NCBI GenBank assembly: GCA_910584575.1
Contig: CAJUBG010000001.1
Coordinates: 62,001-126,000 of the forward strand
DNA length: 64,000 bases
Origin: an uncultured Dorea sp.
Lineage (GTDB): Bacteria; Bacillota; Clostridia; Lachnospirales; Lachnospiraceae
Reading direction: 5' to 3'
Shown piece after piece: positions 8,248 to 16,532 of this stretch. How positions within the stretch are numbered: the first letter of the stretch is position 1; the number at the start of each line of letters is the position of its first letter. A program made the translations under genes and the position numbers. The notes beneath the pieces were generated by a model. That model was not told the origin of the DNA. It saw nothing but the letters and a program-made list of their open reading frames with translations, and ran no database searches.

Positions 8248-9572
8248 ACGGGGCGGCAATTTGCTCTATCGTTTGGGGGGTATTGGATACTTTTCTGAGA
8301 TACCGCTTTTTGAAGAAAATGCTTGGGGCAAAATACCCTTATACTTTTGTATGGTACTATCTGGGTACCCTGCTCTATGGCCAGCTAAATGCGCGGCTTG
8401 TGTTGGCCGGCACTCCATGGGGCAACCTCATATATCTGTGCGGCTGTGCATTTGCGCTTAATATGCTTCTGTTTTATGGAAGTACATTAAAAAAGACTTT
8501 CTTAACAATATGGATGTACTGCGTCCCTGAGGTAGCCTTTTGTATATTCTTTCCGCTGTTTTACGCTCTCTCTGTCTTAAGGGGACAGGCCGGCTGTTCT
8601 GATGCTGTGCTGAAAATAATTGAAATATCCGCATGTCTTGCGCTGTATGTTATGATGGAGTTGCTGTCACGAAATCTCCATTTCCTCAAACGTGATTTCG
8701 GGGACCGAGACGCCGTTTATCTGATATGCATTATTGTATTTATCTGCGCGGCGGTTGATATGATGCTGAATCTGTTTACCGGAATCAGCGGTTGGACCCC
8801 TGAAACCGTGCTTATGACTGCCCTTTCCTTAAGCCTGACTGCCCTGGGAGGCGAGATACTCTATATCTATTGCATTATCATGCTAGAGAGGCGGTTGGTG
8901 GAACGGCTGGCAAAACAACAATACCAGATTCTTGGCAGACATTTGGAGGTTTCTAAAGAGCAATACTGCGAACTGATAAAAATCCGCCATGATATCAAAA
9001 ACCATGGCTTATGTCTTGCACAATTACTGGCAAATGGGAAATCAGAAGAAGCCGCCCGCTACCTTAAGCAGATGAACCTGCTGTTAGATGAAGGCAACTC
9101 CATGATACAGACCGGATCTGTTTTCGCAGACGCCCTCCTAAACCCCAAGTGCCATTATGCCAAAAAGCTTGGTATTGACCTCACACTCCGGCTGTCTGTC
9201 CCTGATGAAGATACAATCCCGCCCATTGACCTCTGCTGCCTGCTGTCAAATGCATTGGACAACGCAATCGAGGCATGCCAGCGGGGAATCGAAGCAGGAG
9301 AGAGTGCAGGCTGGATACGGATTGTGTCTCGGACGCATCCCAATTACTGGGTATTTGAAATCAGCAACAGTATCCATACGCCTGTCAATTTAAGCGGCGC
9401 AAGATTTAAATCCTCCAAGCAAACGGCAATCTGCGGTGTGGGGCTTCAAAATATCAAGGCCGTGGTTGAACGGTACGGCGGCGTCCTTGACCTGAAAAGC
9501 GAAACACAGTTTACCTTAAGCGTCATGCTGCCTTTGGCACCAAAAAAGAACCCGTCTGCGTCAAAGAAATAA
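8244..9572 (+). CDS. GHKL sensor histidine kinase (AgrC-like)
   Basis: A 442-residue membrane kinase. The first 220 residues are six or so hydrophobic helices of the AgrC type. The kinase core starts with IRHDIKNHG near residue 249, where the His is the phosphorylation site. The ATP-binding part has LLSNALDNAIEAC near 335 and GVGLQNIKAVVERYGG near 400. The start is TTG at 8244, overlapping the last bases of the response regulator gene. It should phosphorylate the LytTR regulator encoded just upstream. The ligand cannot be read from the sequence. Confidence 0.9.
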   Translation: MNGAAICSIVWGVLDTFLRYRFLKKMLGAKYPYTFVWYYLGTLLYGQLNARLVLAGTPWGNLIYLCGCAFALNMLLFYGSTLKKTFLTIWMYCVPEVAFCIFFPLFYALSVLRGQAGCSDAVLKIIEISACLALYVMMELLSRNLHFLKRDFGDRDAVYLICIIVFICAAVDMMLNLFTGISGWTPETVLMTALSLSLTALGGEILYIYCIIMLERRLVERLAKQQYQILGRHLEVSKEQYCELIKIRHDIKNHGLCLAQLLANGKSEEAARYLKQMNLLLDEGNSMIQTGSVFADALLNPKCHYAKKLGIDLTLRLSVPDEDTIPPIDLCCLLSNALDNAIEACQRGIEAGESAGWIRIVSRTHPNYWVFEISNSIHTPVNLSGARFKSSKQTAICGVGLQNIKAVVERYGGVLDLKSETQFTLSVMLPLAPKKNPSASKK

Positions 9573-9603
9573 ATCTGCCCGACACATATGCCGATACTTT
9601 AAC

Positions 9604-9642
9604 ATACCCAAAGGGCATGGATTACGGCGCGCCCTTTGGTAT
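9604..9642 (+). terminator. Hairpin after the kinase gene, weak terminator
   Basis: ACCCAAAGGGC pairs with GCCCTTTGGT (9631-9640) around a 14-base loop. The following TATATTCAAC is a poor T-tract, so read-through into the downstream MRIN-start gene is possible. Confidence 0.5.
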
Positions 9643-9668
9643 ATTCAACAAGTATGGAGGTATGAAGG

Positions 9669-10280
9669 ATGCGGATTAATTTTAATCAGACAAACAGTTT
9701 TTTACGGACACGGCCTGCAAGTCCTGGCTTCGGGCAAAATATTTCTTTAAAAGACCAGAAAAAGGGGATATCTATGCGCAATGACACGGCAGTCTTATCT
9801 CCCCAGGGGAAAGCCGCCAGCCGTCTTGCGAACCTCTTAGGCCAGAAGGAGTTAATCCAGATGAACAAGGATTCTCTGCTTGGGCAAGCCCTGGACGACG
9901 AAACCGGCGCCGGTTCTGCCGGAATGAAAGAGAAGTTAGAGGAATACGAGGAACAACTGGACGCGCTCAACGAACAGATTGCAACTGAGATGGCGAAACA
10001 GGCTGAGGATGAAAATGAAACGGAAAACGTTTACAAGAAGCCGCAGGATACGACGTCTAAAGAAGCCCTGGACGACAGCATTGCCAGATTAACAGAGCTG
10101 TCTGCGGATTTGGATAAGGCCAAGATTTCCGGCCAGGCAAACATAAGACGCGAAGGAGAGAAAAACGTGTGTAAAGCCGAGATTAAAATGGGTTCTACCG
10201 CGGCAAAGCGAAAACTAGAAAAAGTCAGCCAGATGGAGAGGACTGCCGCCAAGATAGCGCCGCTGTTTCAGAAAAGGTAG
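9669..10280 (+). CDS. MRIN-start coiled-coil protein with SPQGKA segment, function unknown
   Basis: A 203-residue hydrophilic protein without signal peptide or membrane helix. It starts MRINFNQTNSF, similar to the protein at 4545-5417. After a 30-residue polar lead it has AVLSPQGKAASRLANLL and KELIQMNKDSLLGQ, then a coiled coil, EKLEEYEEQLDALNEQIATE near residue 85-105, and a basic C-terminal helix. From memory, proteins with this SPQGKA layout recur in several copies in Lachnospiraceae genomes as hypothetical proteins; this was not checked. It starts at 9669 after GGAGGTATGAAGG and lies 96 bases downstream of the GHKL kinase, so it may be a target or partner of that system. Confidence 0.75.
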   Translation: MRINFNQTNSFLRTRPASPGFGQNISLKDQKKGISMRNDTAVLSPQGKAASRLANLLGQKELIQMNKDSLLGQALDDETGAGSAGMKEKLEEYEEQLDALNEQIATEMAKQAEDENETENVYKKPQDTTSKEALDDSIARLTELSADLDKAKISGQANIRREGEKNVCKAEIKMGSTAAKRKLEKVSQMERTAAKIAPLFQKR

Positions 10281-10294
10281 TCCTCTGACACATA

Positions 10295-10327
10295 CTGTCG
10301 GGAAATAGCCCTTCTATTTTCCGACAG
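10295..10327. terminator. Hairpin between convergent genes
   Basis: CTGTCGGGAAATAG (10295-10308) pairs with CTATTTTCCGACAG (10314-10327). There is no long T-tract on either side, but its place between converging genes suits a bidirectional terminator. Confidence 0.65.
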
Positions 10328-10351
10328 CATGTCAATATAAAACGATTCGCA

Positions 10352-11713
10352 TTATGTAAGATTCTTCACCCATCCATACTTCTTATAATGCCGGTAAACC
10401 GCAGGCAGCTTCACGAATTCATCCAGATGCAGCCAAAAATAAACCCACAAAACCGGAAGCTCAAGCCAGAAAGCCGCCAAAAATCCCGCCGGTATAATCA
10501 CCACCCACATCGTAACGGCATCACAGCACATCCCGAATCTGGTATCGCCTCCGGCACAGAATATCCCTGCGATTACAGTACAATTAATAGATTTACCCAC
10601 CAGATAATAGCTGCATATCCACAACATAACATTGAGGTACTCCTGCGCCTGTCTGCTTAAATTTCCTGCAAAAAAGACCATCATGGGCTTGCATGCCGCC
10701 AGCAGAAGCAAACCTGACAACACGCCTGCCGCCACGGCTGTCTGGCATAACTTTCTCCCGTACTTTTTCGCCTGGTCCAGGTTCCCGCAGCCCAGTTCAT
10801 TTCCAATTATGATTCCGCTTCCTGAGCCAAGCCCAAGGCAGAAACAGGCAATCACGTTTTTCAGAATATTGGATATGGAATTCGCGGCTACCGCATCGCT
10901 TCCCAGATGTCCCATGATGACTGAGAACATGGTAAACCCGCAGCCCCATGCCAATTCATTTGCCAGCACAGGGCTTGTATAATAAAAATAATCCTTCCGG
11001 AGTTTAGCCTGGGGATTTCTGAGGTTACTCAAACGGATACGCACCACCTCCTGTTTCCTGTTCTCCCACAGAACAAGCAACAGTTCTACGCCGCGGGCAA
11101 TCAGCGTCGCCAAAGCCGCGCCTTTAATCCCCATCCGTGGAAATCCCATCGCCCCGAATATCAGGATAAAATTCAAAAGCAGATTAAGCAAAACGGCAAC
11201 AGAACCGTAAACGGTGCTTTTCAGGGTTCTCCCGCTGTTTTTCATGATGCACAGATAAACCTGCGAGACTCCCATACAAAGAAACGAGCCGCTTACAATA
11301 CGCAGATAAGAAGCGCCAAAAGTAATTAACTTTGGCGAATTCGTAAATATTCTCATAAGGACCTCTGGACAGAAGTATGCCGCCATGAAAAAGAGAAACG
11401 TTATCAAAACGGAAATCCGTAAGGTTACGGCCAGAATGCCCTCTACGGCCTTTGTATCACCTTTGCCCCAATACTGGGCTGCCAGCACAGTGGCGCCAAT
11501 CGTCAGGGCCGCTAAAAACAGATTCAATACAAACTGAACCTGCGTCGCCAGAGAGACAGCCGAAAGCTCAGTCTGCCCCTGCATCCCTAGCATTAGCGCG
11601 TCGCTTGCGCTGACCACAGCAGTCATAAAATTTTGCGCTGCAATGGGAAGCACCAGGGAAAATAATTTCCTGTAAAATTCCTTGTCAGCCTTTATTCCTT
11701 CTTTTGTCCACAT
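10352..11713 (-). CDS. MATE family efflux transporter
   Basis: A 453-residue polytopic membrane protein with twelve predicted helices in two related halves. It belongs to the multidrug and toxin extrusion family, which exports cationic drugs or metabolites by Na+ or H+ antiport. Family segments are LPIAAQNFMTAVVSASDALMLG near residue 20 and AAQYWGKGDTKAV near 95. I placed the start at the ATG at 11713, where GAGGAG has seven-base spacing; ATG at 11719 lies only one base from that site. Substrate unknown. No regulator adjoins it. Confidence 0.92.
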   Translation of the reverse strand: MWTKEGIKADKEFYRKLFSLVLPIAAQNFMTAVVSASDALMLGMQGQTELSAVSLATQVQFVLNLFLAALTIGATVLAAQYWGKGDTKAVEGILAVTLRISVLITFLFFMAAYFCPEVLMRIFTNSPKLITFGASYLRIVSGSFLCMGVSQVYLCIMKNSGRTLKSTVYGSVAVLLNLLLNFILIFGAMGFPRMGIKGAALATLIARGVELLLVLWENRKQEVVRIRLSNLRNPQAKLRKDYFYYTSPVLANELAWGCGFTMFSVIMGHLGSDAVAANSISNILKNVIACFCLGLGSGSGIIIGNELGCGNLDQAKKYGRKLCQTAVAAGVLSGLLLLAACKPMMVFFAGNLSRQAQEYLNVMLWICSYYLVGKSINCTVIAGIFCAGGDTRFGMCCDAVTMWVVIIPAGFLAAFWLELPVLWVYFWLHLDEFVKLPAVYRHYKKYGWVKNLT

Positions 11714-11771
11714 ACTCATACTCCTCTTGTCTTTCCATATATGGGTACGCATTAATAAAATGCCTTAAGCA

Positions 11772-12161
11772 TCATATTTCAAGCGTACTGACGATATCGG
11801 CGTAACCTGCCCTTCTTGCCAACTGCTTCATGCCGTCAGCTACTTCTTCCTTAGAATAATTATGCTGCGATAAAAAATCTTCATCTTTTTCACTCAGATA
11901 TTGATAGATAAGCAAAGCGGCGGCAACATCATTCTTACTGCTATAATCAATACCTGTCAGCAGAATATTTTCCGCCTCATTTATATTCCCCTTATCAATC
12001 ATTGCGAACAAATCCTCCAGGTTTTTTCCTGATATCTCACATTTATTCCGAATCTCCTGCTCAACAGAGACATACTGTTTTCCAAACATAAGGGAGAATA
12101 ATATTCTGACGGTTTCCTTGATAAGCCTCATAATATAGTCTTTTTCATCTTCAAAATTCAT
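11772..12161 (-). CDS. DUF6483 family protein
   Basis: A 129-residue helical cytoplasmic protein. MNFEDEKDYIMRLIKETVRILFSLMFGK is the usual opening of this Clostridia family, for which no function is established. The remainder has two helical-repeat-like stretches (NLEDLFAMIDKGNINEAENILL and ALLIYQYLSEK), reminiscent of TPR packing. The start at 12161 lies nine bases after AAGGAGG. It follows the GNAT gene by 15 bases on the same strand and is probably co-transcribed with it. Confidence 0.75.
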   Translation of the reverse strand: MNFEDEKDYIMRLIKETVRILFSLMFGKQYVSVEQEIRNKCEISGKNLEDLFAMIDKGNINEAENILLTGIDYSSKNDVAAALLIYQYLSEKDEDFLSQHNYSKEEVADGMKQLARRAGYADIVSTLEI

Positions 12162-12176
12162 ACGCAATATCCTCCT

Positions 12177-12803
12177 TTAATCACTAAGCATCTCCTCGAC
12201 TGTGACAGGCTCGAAATCCGCTAAAGCCTCATGGTTTGTCAGGGTCTTTACAATCCTCCAGCCATCGCGGCTATGGATCGCGTTCTTGGGGATTGGCCTG
12301 AACCCAAAATCAAGATATATTTTACATGCCAGCCATGTTGTCGTCTGTGTCGGAATCTTCGCATGTGTATATCCCAGGCCCCGCATAATCTCCAGCACAT
12401 ATGAAATCAGAGGTTTTGCAAGCCCTTTTCCCTGATATTCCCGACGCACGGCAACCCAGTGAAGCCACCCGTCCCCTGACTGGTCAACGCCTCTGATATC
12501 ATAATATGCTGTTGCCGTCGCAACCTTTGTGCCTTCTTTGTTTTCAATAAAAACCATCCTTTTTGTCAGTTCATGGTCTTTACCGCCGAAAAATTTATTC
12601 CACACCTCCACACCCTGTCCATAACTTGTCAATTCCTTTGCAGACCTTTCAATATTAATCCATTGCTCACTATCTCCCTTCTGAAAGAACACAAACCTGT
12701 ATCCCTCCGGAAGCGGAAACTGCGGCAGATTCTTGAGACTTCCCTCCAGCATCAATTCATAAAACTTAATCCGTTCATCATGGTTATCAAACTGAATCTC
12801 CAT
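12177..12803 (-). CDS. GNAT family N-acetyltransferase
   Basis: A 208-residue acetyltransferase. The acetyl-CoA binding motif A appears as VAVRREYQGKGLAKPLISYVL near residues 117-138 (RxxGxG/A type). TATAYYDI before it is the beta-4 strand region and SVLEIM-like helix follows. The N-terminal 60 residues are a substrate-side segment, FPLPEGYRFVFFQKGD. It transfers an acetyl group from acetyl-CoA to an amine of unknown identity. The start ATG at 12803 follows GAGGGCGAGAA. First gene of a two-gene unit with the DUF6483 protein. Confidence 0.88.
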   Translation of the reverse strand: MEIQFDNHDERIKFYELMLEGSLKNLPQFPLPEGYRFVFFQKGDSEQWINIERSAKELTSYGQGVEVWNKFFGGKDHELTKRMVFIENKEGTKVATATAYYDIRGVDQSGDGWLHWVAVRREYQGKGLAKPLISYVLEIMRGLGYTHAKIPTQTTTWLACKIYLDFGFRPIPKNAIHSRDGWRIVKTLTNHEALADFEPVTVEEMLSD

Positions 12804-12963
12804 TTCTCGCCCTCCATAAACATTTCCTGCCCATTATACCTAATGGCGCACCGTAATACAAGCCCTTATCTCCAAGAGGGTTGGGATATTCGCTGATTGA
12901 TAAACGAAACCAATAAGGTCTGCATATACTACGGTATAGGACCGATAATAAGGCGGTGTTGGT

Positions 12964-13206
12964 ATGAGGCTGTGCGAATTAGAGGACAAAGAAGTCATTA
13001 ACGCATGTGACTGCAAGAAATTGGGATATATCGTGGATTTGATTATAGATGAATGTAATGGATGTATTGAGGCGCTGGTGATTCCAAAAGCAGGAAAGCT
13101 ATGTGGATTTTTCTGCGACGGTTCAGAATACATTATTCCGTTCAAATGTATAAAGAAAATAGGGGCTGATATTATCCTGGTAGAAATGCATGAGGAAAAA
13201 AGATAA
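12964..13206 (+). CDS. ymxH: YlmC/YmxH family sporulation protein (PRC-barrel)
   Basis: An 80-residue protein of the PRC-barrel type found across spore-forming Firmicutes. MRLCELEDKEVINACDCKKLGYIVDL and the IPFKCIKKIGADIILVE ending are typical. It is linked to sporulation by family naming, while its molecular role is unknown. The start at 12964 follows AAGGCGGTGTTGGT. CATATACT about 40 bases upstream resembles a sporulation sigma -10 element, but this reading is weak. It is a single-gene unit with a strong terminator behind it. Its presence supports a spore-forming ancestry. Confidence 0.85.
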   Translation: MRLCELEDKEVINACDCKKLGYIVDLIIDECNGCIEALVIPKAGKLCGFFCDGSEYIIPFKCIKKIGADIILVEMHEEKR

Positions 13207-13211
13207 GTTAT

Positions 13212-13265
13212 CCCCGCAGGGCTTGTACCACAAACATACCCTGCCCTGCGGAGATACTTTTTATT
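13212..13265 (+). terminator. Rho-independent terminator after ymxH
   Basis: CCCCGCAGGGC (13212-13222) pairs with GCCCTGCGG (13243-13251), followed after a short gap by TTTTTATT. Confidence 0.75.
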
Positions 13266-13277
13266 CCTTGTGTACTG

Positions 13278-13463
13278 TTATTCATCAATATCAATTACGG
13301 AAACAGGACAATCATCTCGCGCCTCTGTTGCCGTACTTTCGTATTCCGGCGCTACATCTGCATACGCTTCCGCAACACCGTCGTCATTAAACCGGAACAC
13401 CTCCGGACATGTGGCAACACATGCGCCGCATGAGATGCATCCATCGTTTACTCTGGCCTTCAT
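13278..13463 (-). CDS. Ferredoxin, single [4Fe-4S] cluster type
   Basis: A 61-residue acidic electron carrier. CISCGACVATCP supplies Cys9, Cys12 and Cys15 (Cys19 is extra), and Cys52 in DDCPVSV is the remote fourth ligand. Only one such remote Cys exists, so one cluster is expected. It would carry low-potential electrons in fermentative metabolism. The start follows AAGGAGGAAGACCC. It lies downstream of carbamate kinase on the same strand, with about 65 bases between them. Confidence 0.92.
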   Translation of the reverse strand: MKARVNDGCISCGACVATCPEVFRFNDDGVAEAYADVAPEYESTATEARDDCPVSVIDIDE

Positions 13464-13530
13464 GGGTCTTCCTCCTTACATTTTTTTAGTAGTATACCCA
13501 ATCTTCTGCCAGTTATTCATCCCTGTCAAT

Positions 13531-14460
13531 TTATCTGATATGCGTCCCTGTCCTGCCCTTTAAGGCATCCTTTAACTTATCAAAGGAGGTGATTAAAGCG
13601 CTTCTGCCTTCTCTTTTCTCAATAAAGGCTACGGAGGCGCTGAATTTTGGAAGCATGTTATACTCTCCAAAATGTCCCTCCTCCATATACTGTTTTGCCT
13701 GTTCCAGATTAATCTCTCCAAGCTCGTCTTCGTCGGGCCTTCCCATATTAATCTTTACTTTTTCTACGCTGGTAAGAATAATCAACTGGTCTGCATCGAT
13801 CTCCTCCGCCATCTTGCCTGCCGCCAAATCCTTTTCAATCACAGCGCTGGCGCCCCGCAGATGGTGCTCCTGCTCTAGCACCGGAATTCCTCCGCCGCCG
13901 CATGCAACCACAATCTGGTCTGCGTCCAAGAGCGCACGGACAGCGTCAATCTCTACGATACTGACCGGATTTGGCGCGGAAACAATACGCCGATAGCCCT
14001 TTCCTGGTTCTTCAACAATATAGTTCCCTTTCTTGCGTTCTTCATTGGCCTCCTCAACATTCATATAACGCCCCAGAATCTTCGTCGGCGTATAGAATGC
14101 CTCATCATAGGGGTCAACGATCACCTGGGTCAGAATCGTACTGACCGTCCGGTAAATCCCCCTATCCAGCAGTTCCTCACGGATACCATTCTGAAGGTCA
14201 TATCCAATATACCCCTGGCTCATTGCCGAGCATACGGACATGGGCGCCGGCGTATAGTCCTGGTGCGCCTTGCCAAATTCATTCATGGCTGTATGAATCA
14301 TTCCCACCTGGGGCGCGTTACTGTGGGTAATCGCCACCTGATAATCTGCTTCGATTAAGTCTGCGATTACCTTTGCCGTCTTACTTACAGCCACCTTCTG
14401 TTCAGGCAGCGTAGTTCCAAGCGCCCTGTGTCCCAATGCAACTACAACTCTTTTTTTCAT
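13531..14460 (-). CDS. arcC: Carbamate kinase
   Basis: A 309-residue member of the amino-acid kinase family. It converts carbamoyl phosphate and ADP to carbamate and ATP, the last energy-yielding step of arginine or purine/allantoin-type degradation. VVVALGHRALG at the N-terminus, THSNAPQVG near 48, VACGGGGIPV near 213 and the DLAAGKMAEEIDAD region are family landmarks. A normal bacterial motif is ALGGNA; here the first motif reads ALGHRA, a small deviation. Arginine deiminase and ornithine transcarbamoylase genes are not adjacent, so the source of carbamoyl phosphate is not shown. The start at 14460 is preceded by AGAGGTAGAGACA. Confidence 0.9.
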   Translation of the reverse strand: MKKRVVVALGHRALGTTLPEQKVAVSKTAKVIADLIEADYQVAITHSNAPQVGMIHTAMNEFGKAHQDYTPAPMSVCSAMSQGYIGYDLQNGIREELLDRGIYRTVSTILTQVIVDPYDEAFYTPTKILGRYMNVEEANEERKKGNYIVEEPGKGYRRIVSAPNPVSIVEIDAVRALLDADQIVVACGGGGIPVLEQEHHLRGASAVIEKDLAAGKMAEEIDADQLIILTSVEKVKINMGRPDEDELGEINLEQAKQYMEEGHFGEYNMLPKFSASVAFIEKREGRSALITSFDKLKDALKGRTGTHIR

Positions 14461-14487
14461 TGTCTCTACCTCTTTGTATTTTGTCGT

Positions 14488-15105
14488 CTAACGAATAAAA
14501 TTGGTCCATTCCTTTTCTTCCTTCTCTGGAAGCCCATACTCCTTCTTACCAAGGGCAATACTTTTTATCAGGAAAGACATGTTCCCCGCAAGGGTACGCA
14601 TAACCTGAAGCCCCTCTCTGTCCTTTAAAGCCTCGTCAGCATTATTTCCATGGATACTGTTCCAATATTGGCTGGACGCCACAGGCATACCGCTAATGGT
14701 AAAATATTTGTTCAGCTCGTCAAACGTGGCTGACAGTCCCCCACGTCTGGCTGAAACAACGCTGGCGCCTACCTTCATGGTCTTATCAAAATGTGCGCTG
14801 TAAAAAAGCCTATCCAGGAACGCAATCACTGTTGCATTTGCCGAAGCATAGTAAACCGGACTTCCCACCACAAGTCCGTCACATTCCTTAAACTTCCCTG
14901 CCGTCTCGTTCACCAAATCATCAAATGTGCATTTTCCTGTTTTTTTGCAGGACCCACAGGCAATACAGCCGCGGATATCCTGATTACCCACATGAATCAG
15001 CTCAGTCTCGATTGCATTTTCAGCAAAAATCTTCTCCATTTCATGTAGTGCGGTATATGTACTGCCCTTGGCGTGAGGGCTTCCGTTGATTAGTAATACT
15101 TTCAT
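14488..15105 (-). CDS. NADPH-dependent FMN reductase / flavodoxin-like oxidoreductase
   Basis: A 205-residue flavoprotein of the iron-sulfur-flavoprotein-like group. The flavodoxin FMN loop is INGSPHAKGSTYTAL at residues 5-19. IRGCIACGSCKKTGKC near residues 42-57 is the Cys-rich segment that in related proteins can hold a [4Fe-4S] cluster or a reactive thiol. VVGSPVYYASANAT near 77 is the flavin-contact loop. It probably transfers electrons from NAD(P)H or ferredoxin through FMN. The start at 15105 follows GAGGAGAGAAGATT; a longer frame has no ribosome site. It ends 28 bases before carbamate kinase starts. Confidence 0.88.
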   Translation of the reverse strand: MKVLLINGSPHAKGSTYTALHEMEKIFAENAIETELIHVGNQDIRGCIACGSCKKTGKCTFDDLVNETAGKFKECDGLVVGSPVYYASANATVIAFLDRLFYSAHFDKTMKVGASVVSARRGGLSATFDELNKYFTISGMPVASSQYWNSIHGNNADEALKDREGLQVMRTLAGNMSFLIKSIALGKKEYGLPEKEEKEWTNFIR

Positions 15106-15239
15106 AATCTTCTCTCCTCTTTTATTAATTTTCCTCCATTGTATCATTCATGGAACTATTCAGCAATTTTTCTTTTGATTTTTTTTCCTTAAAGTATTAT
15201 ACTGGTATACAAAGGATTAATAAAAGAAAGGATAACGCA

Positions 15240-15920
15240 ATGAAAAGATATGTTGTAGCAACGCTTATTTCCGTGACACTTTTGGGAACCATAACCGGAT
15301 GCGGCAAAGGCGCGGACATCGGCAAAGACAAAGCCACAGACATCGCCTTAGCGGATGCACAGCTCTCAGAGTCGGATGTTACCCGTCTTCGGGTATCTAA
15401 GGACCGAGACGACGGCCAGAGTATCTACGAAGTGGAATTCACCTGTGGGGCTACTGAGTATGAGTATGAAATTCTGGCATCTAACGGAGATATCTTAAGC
15501 ACTGACTATGATGGCTCCAATAGCCGGAACCAACAATCTCCAAATGGACAGCAGGGGCAGACGAATCAACAGTCTCCGAACGTACAGCAAGGGCAGACAG
15601 ACCAGCAGTCTCCAAATGGACAGCAGGGGCAGGCGAATCAACAGCCTCAATATGGACAGCACAGGAACGGAGATCACGGACATTCCGGCAATACACAGAA
15701 TACGCAGGCTAATGTACAGCTTACGTTGGAGGATGCCTCCAAGCTGGCACTTGACCGTGTTCCTGGGGCTTCCGCACAGGATCTGAAGATTGAGCTGGAT
15801 TATGATGACGACGGCTACTACAAATATGAAGGTGATATAATCTATAACCAGACGGAATATGAATTCGAGATTGATGCAAATACCGGAGATTTTCTGGAAT
15901 GGAAGGAGGAGAGGCGATAG
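15240..15920 (+). CDS. PepSY-domain lipoprotein with Gln-rich repeat linker
   Basis: A 226-residue exported lipoprotein. Residues 1-20 are a signal peptide ending at a lipobox TITGC, so Cys21 should be lipidated. Two PepSY modules flank a low-complexity linker: residues 25-85 (KATDIALADAQLSESDV ... YEYEILASNGDILS) and 160-226 (EDASKLALDRVPGASAQDL ... YEFEIDANTGDFLEW). PepSY domains are thought to inhibit proteases or sense environment at the cell surface. The linker from residue 97 has the 12-residue unit NQQSPNGQQGQT about three and a half times. The start at 15240 follows GAAAGGATAACGCA. A terminator overlaps its stop codon. Confidence 0.88.
   Translation: MKRYVVATLISVTLLGTITGCGKGADIGKDKATDIALADAQLSESDVTRLRVSKDRDDGQSIYEVEFTCGATEYEYEILASNGDILSTDYDGSNSRNQQSPNGQQGQTNQQSPNVQQGQTDQQSPNGQQGQANQQPQYGQHRNGDHGHSGNTQNTQANVQLTLEDASKLALDRVPGASAQDLKIELDYDDDGYYKYEGDIIYNQTEYEFEIDANTGDFLEWKEERR
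15528..15662 (+). repeat. In-frame 36-bp tandem repeat encoding a Gln-rich linker
   Basis: Units start at 15528, 15564 and 15600, with a partial fourth at 15636. They encode NQQSPNGQQGQT, NQQSPNVQQGQT, DQQSPNGQQGQA and then NQQPQYGQH. Differences are mostly single substitutions, so copy number may vary between strains. Confidence 0.9.
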
Positions 15921-15931
15921 CCTCTCTTTTT
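15909..15931 (+). terminator. Terminator overlapping the PepSY lipoprotein stop codon
   Basis: GAGAGGC (15909-15915), loop GATA, GCCTCTC (15920-15926), then TTTTT. The stem begins inside the coding sequence and the loop contains part of the stop codon. It also touches the end of the convergent PilZ gene. Confidence 0.85.
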
Positions 15932-16532
15932 ACCATGCCCGGCCTTTCTGCCGCCTGAATACGTATTGCTGAATATCTCTTTTTGCCCCTTTGGGAAGCT
16001 CTGTAAACTCGCATCCATACCCGTAACGCCCGTCGCGAAAATCTTCTTCTCTCAGAACCAATGCATTTAAACGATATTCCTTTTCTATAAACGAGTATCT
16101 GAATTCTATTGTATCGTCACAACCAAGCCTGGTGGTGGTAATAAAATACAGGCCGCCTTCGCTGATATTCTGGATATCGCCTTTAAGTTCTCCCCGCTTA
16201 AATGATGTCATCAAAACCTCATCCTCCATCTTAACCCGCAGATATCTTCGTCCCTGCACGATCTCAATAACTTCAAGCACCCCGCAGTCTGCAATCCATG
16301 GCTCACTGACAGCCGGATCATAGTTCCTCCGGACAACGATATCACAGTATGTCCTGACACATCCTATCTGTCCGTCAAAGAAATCTATCCGAATCTTTTC
16401 TGAATCGGATAGTTCATTTTCCCGTTTCATATATAATGTAATCTGTTCTCCGTCACATTTTACACGGAGTCTTTTTTGAACCGTTTCTTCTGATTCATAG
16501 ACAGTGCATACGGTACAGTTATTCAAAACCAT
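15930..16532 (-). CDS. PilZ domain protein, probable c-di-GMP receptor
   Basis: A 200-residue cytoplasmic protein. The PilZ domain occupies about residues 93-195: RRYLR supplies the RxxxR motif and NISEGG the (D/N)xSxxG motif, both needed for c-di-GMP binding. The N-terminal 90 residues resemble a YcgR-like N-terminal domain in general layout. Such proteins usually change motility or surface behaviour when c-di-GMP rises. No flagellar gene is in the window, but an EAL-domain sensor is encoded at 32203-35103. The start follows AAGGAGAAGTATAGTCT. Confidence 0.88.
   Translation of the reverse strand: MVLNNCTVCTVYESEETVQKRLRVKCDGEQITLYMKRENELSDSEKIRIDFFDGQIGCVRTYCDIVVRRNYDPAVSEPWIADCGVLEVIEIVQGRRYLRVKMEDEVLMTSFKRGELKGDIQNISEGGLYFITTTRLGCDDTIEFRYSFIEKEYRLNALVLREEDFRDGRYGYGCEFTELPKGAKRDIQQYVFRRQKGRAW

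Noticed and set aside
4545..10280. MRIN starts as flagellin relatives
   Set aside because: Flagellins begin similarly, but the conserved N- and C-terminal helical heptads of flagellin are missing and no flagellar genes are nearby.
15528..15662. Tandem repeats as a CRISPR array
   Set aside because: Units are adjacent without spacers and stay in frame within a protein gene.
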